Below are positions 4,935 to 5,058 of a DNA stretch of 5,058 nucleotides, piece by piece (position 1 is the first letter of the stretch; every line of letters begins with the position of its first letter). Origin of the DNA: Verrucomicrobiia bacterium (lineage in GTDB: Bacteria; Verrucomicrobiota; Verrucomicrobiia; Limisphaerales; Palsa-1400). The notes beneath the pieces are model-generated. The model was not told where the DNA came from. It did not search any database and was given only the letters and a program-made list of their open reading frames with translations. The DNA is taken from positions 1-5,058 of the forward strand of contig JAICXV010000249.1 of the NCBI GenBank assembly GCA_025934545.1, given 5' to 3'. Position numbers and translations under genes: made by a program.

Positions 4935-5058
4935 GTGCTTCGGCAATTTCATCGCGCTGCGCCATTCCTGTTCTTCAATGGCAATACCTTTGCTTACATT
5001 GCCCGGGAACTTTCATTCGCGATTTTCAGCGACGCCCCAGCTACTCGAAAACGTGAAA
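4935..5058 (+). CDS. Hypothetical protein, N-terminal part (runs off right edge; start uncertain)
   Basis: The frame runs to the window edge without a stop. The visible protein-like part is LTLADALDVLRQFHRAAP (from 4911) followed by FLFFNGNTFAYIARELSF and AIFSDAPATRKRE. The first segment looks like an amphipathic helix and the FFNGNTFA stretch like a conserved motif; I have the impression of similar uncharacterised bacterial proteins but cannot name a family. GTG 4935 is the only standard start after the small gene's stop (20 nt gap), yet it cuts into the probable first helix. The frame is open back to 4572, with ATGs at 4602 and 4671, but the translation of 4671-4910 is Ser/Gly/Arg-rich and looks like the shadow of the small gene. 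So the start is either GTG 4935, an upstream ATG with a long overlap, or lost by a frameshift. No membrane segment is certain. Confidence 0.5.
   Translation, partial: MLRQFHRAAPFLFFNGNTFAYIARELSFAIFSDAPATRKRE

Noticed and set aside
4911..5012. Minus-strand 33-codon stretch ending KLPKHVECVSKS
   Set aside because: It looks somewhat protein-like and its stop overlaps the small gene's stop, but a TGA bounds it upstream and only a late ATG (13 codons) is available; the plus-strand frame is more convincing.

Overview
The window reads as an ordinary stretch of chromosome from a Gram-negative bacterium with about half G+C. Two lipoprotein signals, an outer-membrane beta-barrel and a small c-type cytochrome give the Gram-negative assignment. 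The overall protein flavour (the barrel resembles the family I remember as DUF6662; PepSY-like lipoprotein; PHA-granule-type small protein) and the sparse use of Shine-Dalgarno sites suggest Verrucomicrobiota. That taxonomic guess is an inference from remembered protein families, not a search result.

Layout, left to right. 1-416 (minus) is the start of a response-regulator receiver protein that runs off the left edge. A 193-bp divergent intergenic region with a 16-bp palindrome follows. 610-1128 (plus) is a PepSY-like lipoprotein. 1152-2468 (minus) is a type II NADH dehydrogenase-like FAD/NAD(P) oxidoreductase. Divergent from it, 2558-2857 (plus) is a small polyhydroxyalkanoic-acid-system protein. 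2975-3778 (plus) is a predicted outer-membrane barrel, and 3778-4068 (plus) is a one-haem cytochrome c lipoprotein whose start codon shares a base with the barrel's stop. 4069-4551 (minus) is a Fur-family metalloregulator whose stop codon directly abuts the cytochrome's stop. 4678-4914 (plus) is a small unrecognised ORF. The N-terminal part of another unknown protein runs off the right edge, and its true start is unclear.

The most interesting unit is 2941-4587. A perfect 19-bp palindrome (9-1-9), strongly resembling a Fur box, lies between a -35 and a weak -10 just upstream of the barrel-cytochrome pair, and a Fur-family gene converges on that pair. The simplest reading is a metal-responsive, Fur-controlled outer-membrane barrel plus haem lipoprotein, with a possible role in iron or redox handling at the envelope. 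The function is inferred.

A second pattern concerns initiation. Several genes (PHA-type protein, fur, and less clearly the PepSY lipoprotein and the barrel) have a -10-like hexamer only 7-10 nt before the ATG, implying leaderless or nearly leaderless mRNAs. Only the oxidoreductase (AGGAGGT) and the response regulator (GAGGTGG) have good Shine-Dalgarno sequences. No tRNA, rRNA, CRISPR, insertion sequence or phage feature was seen.
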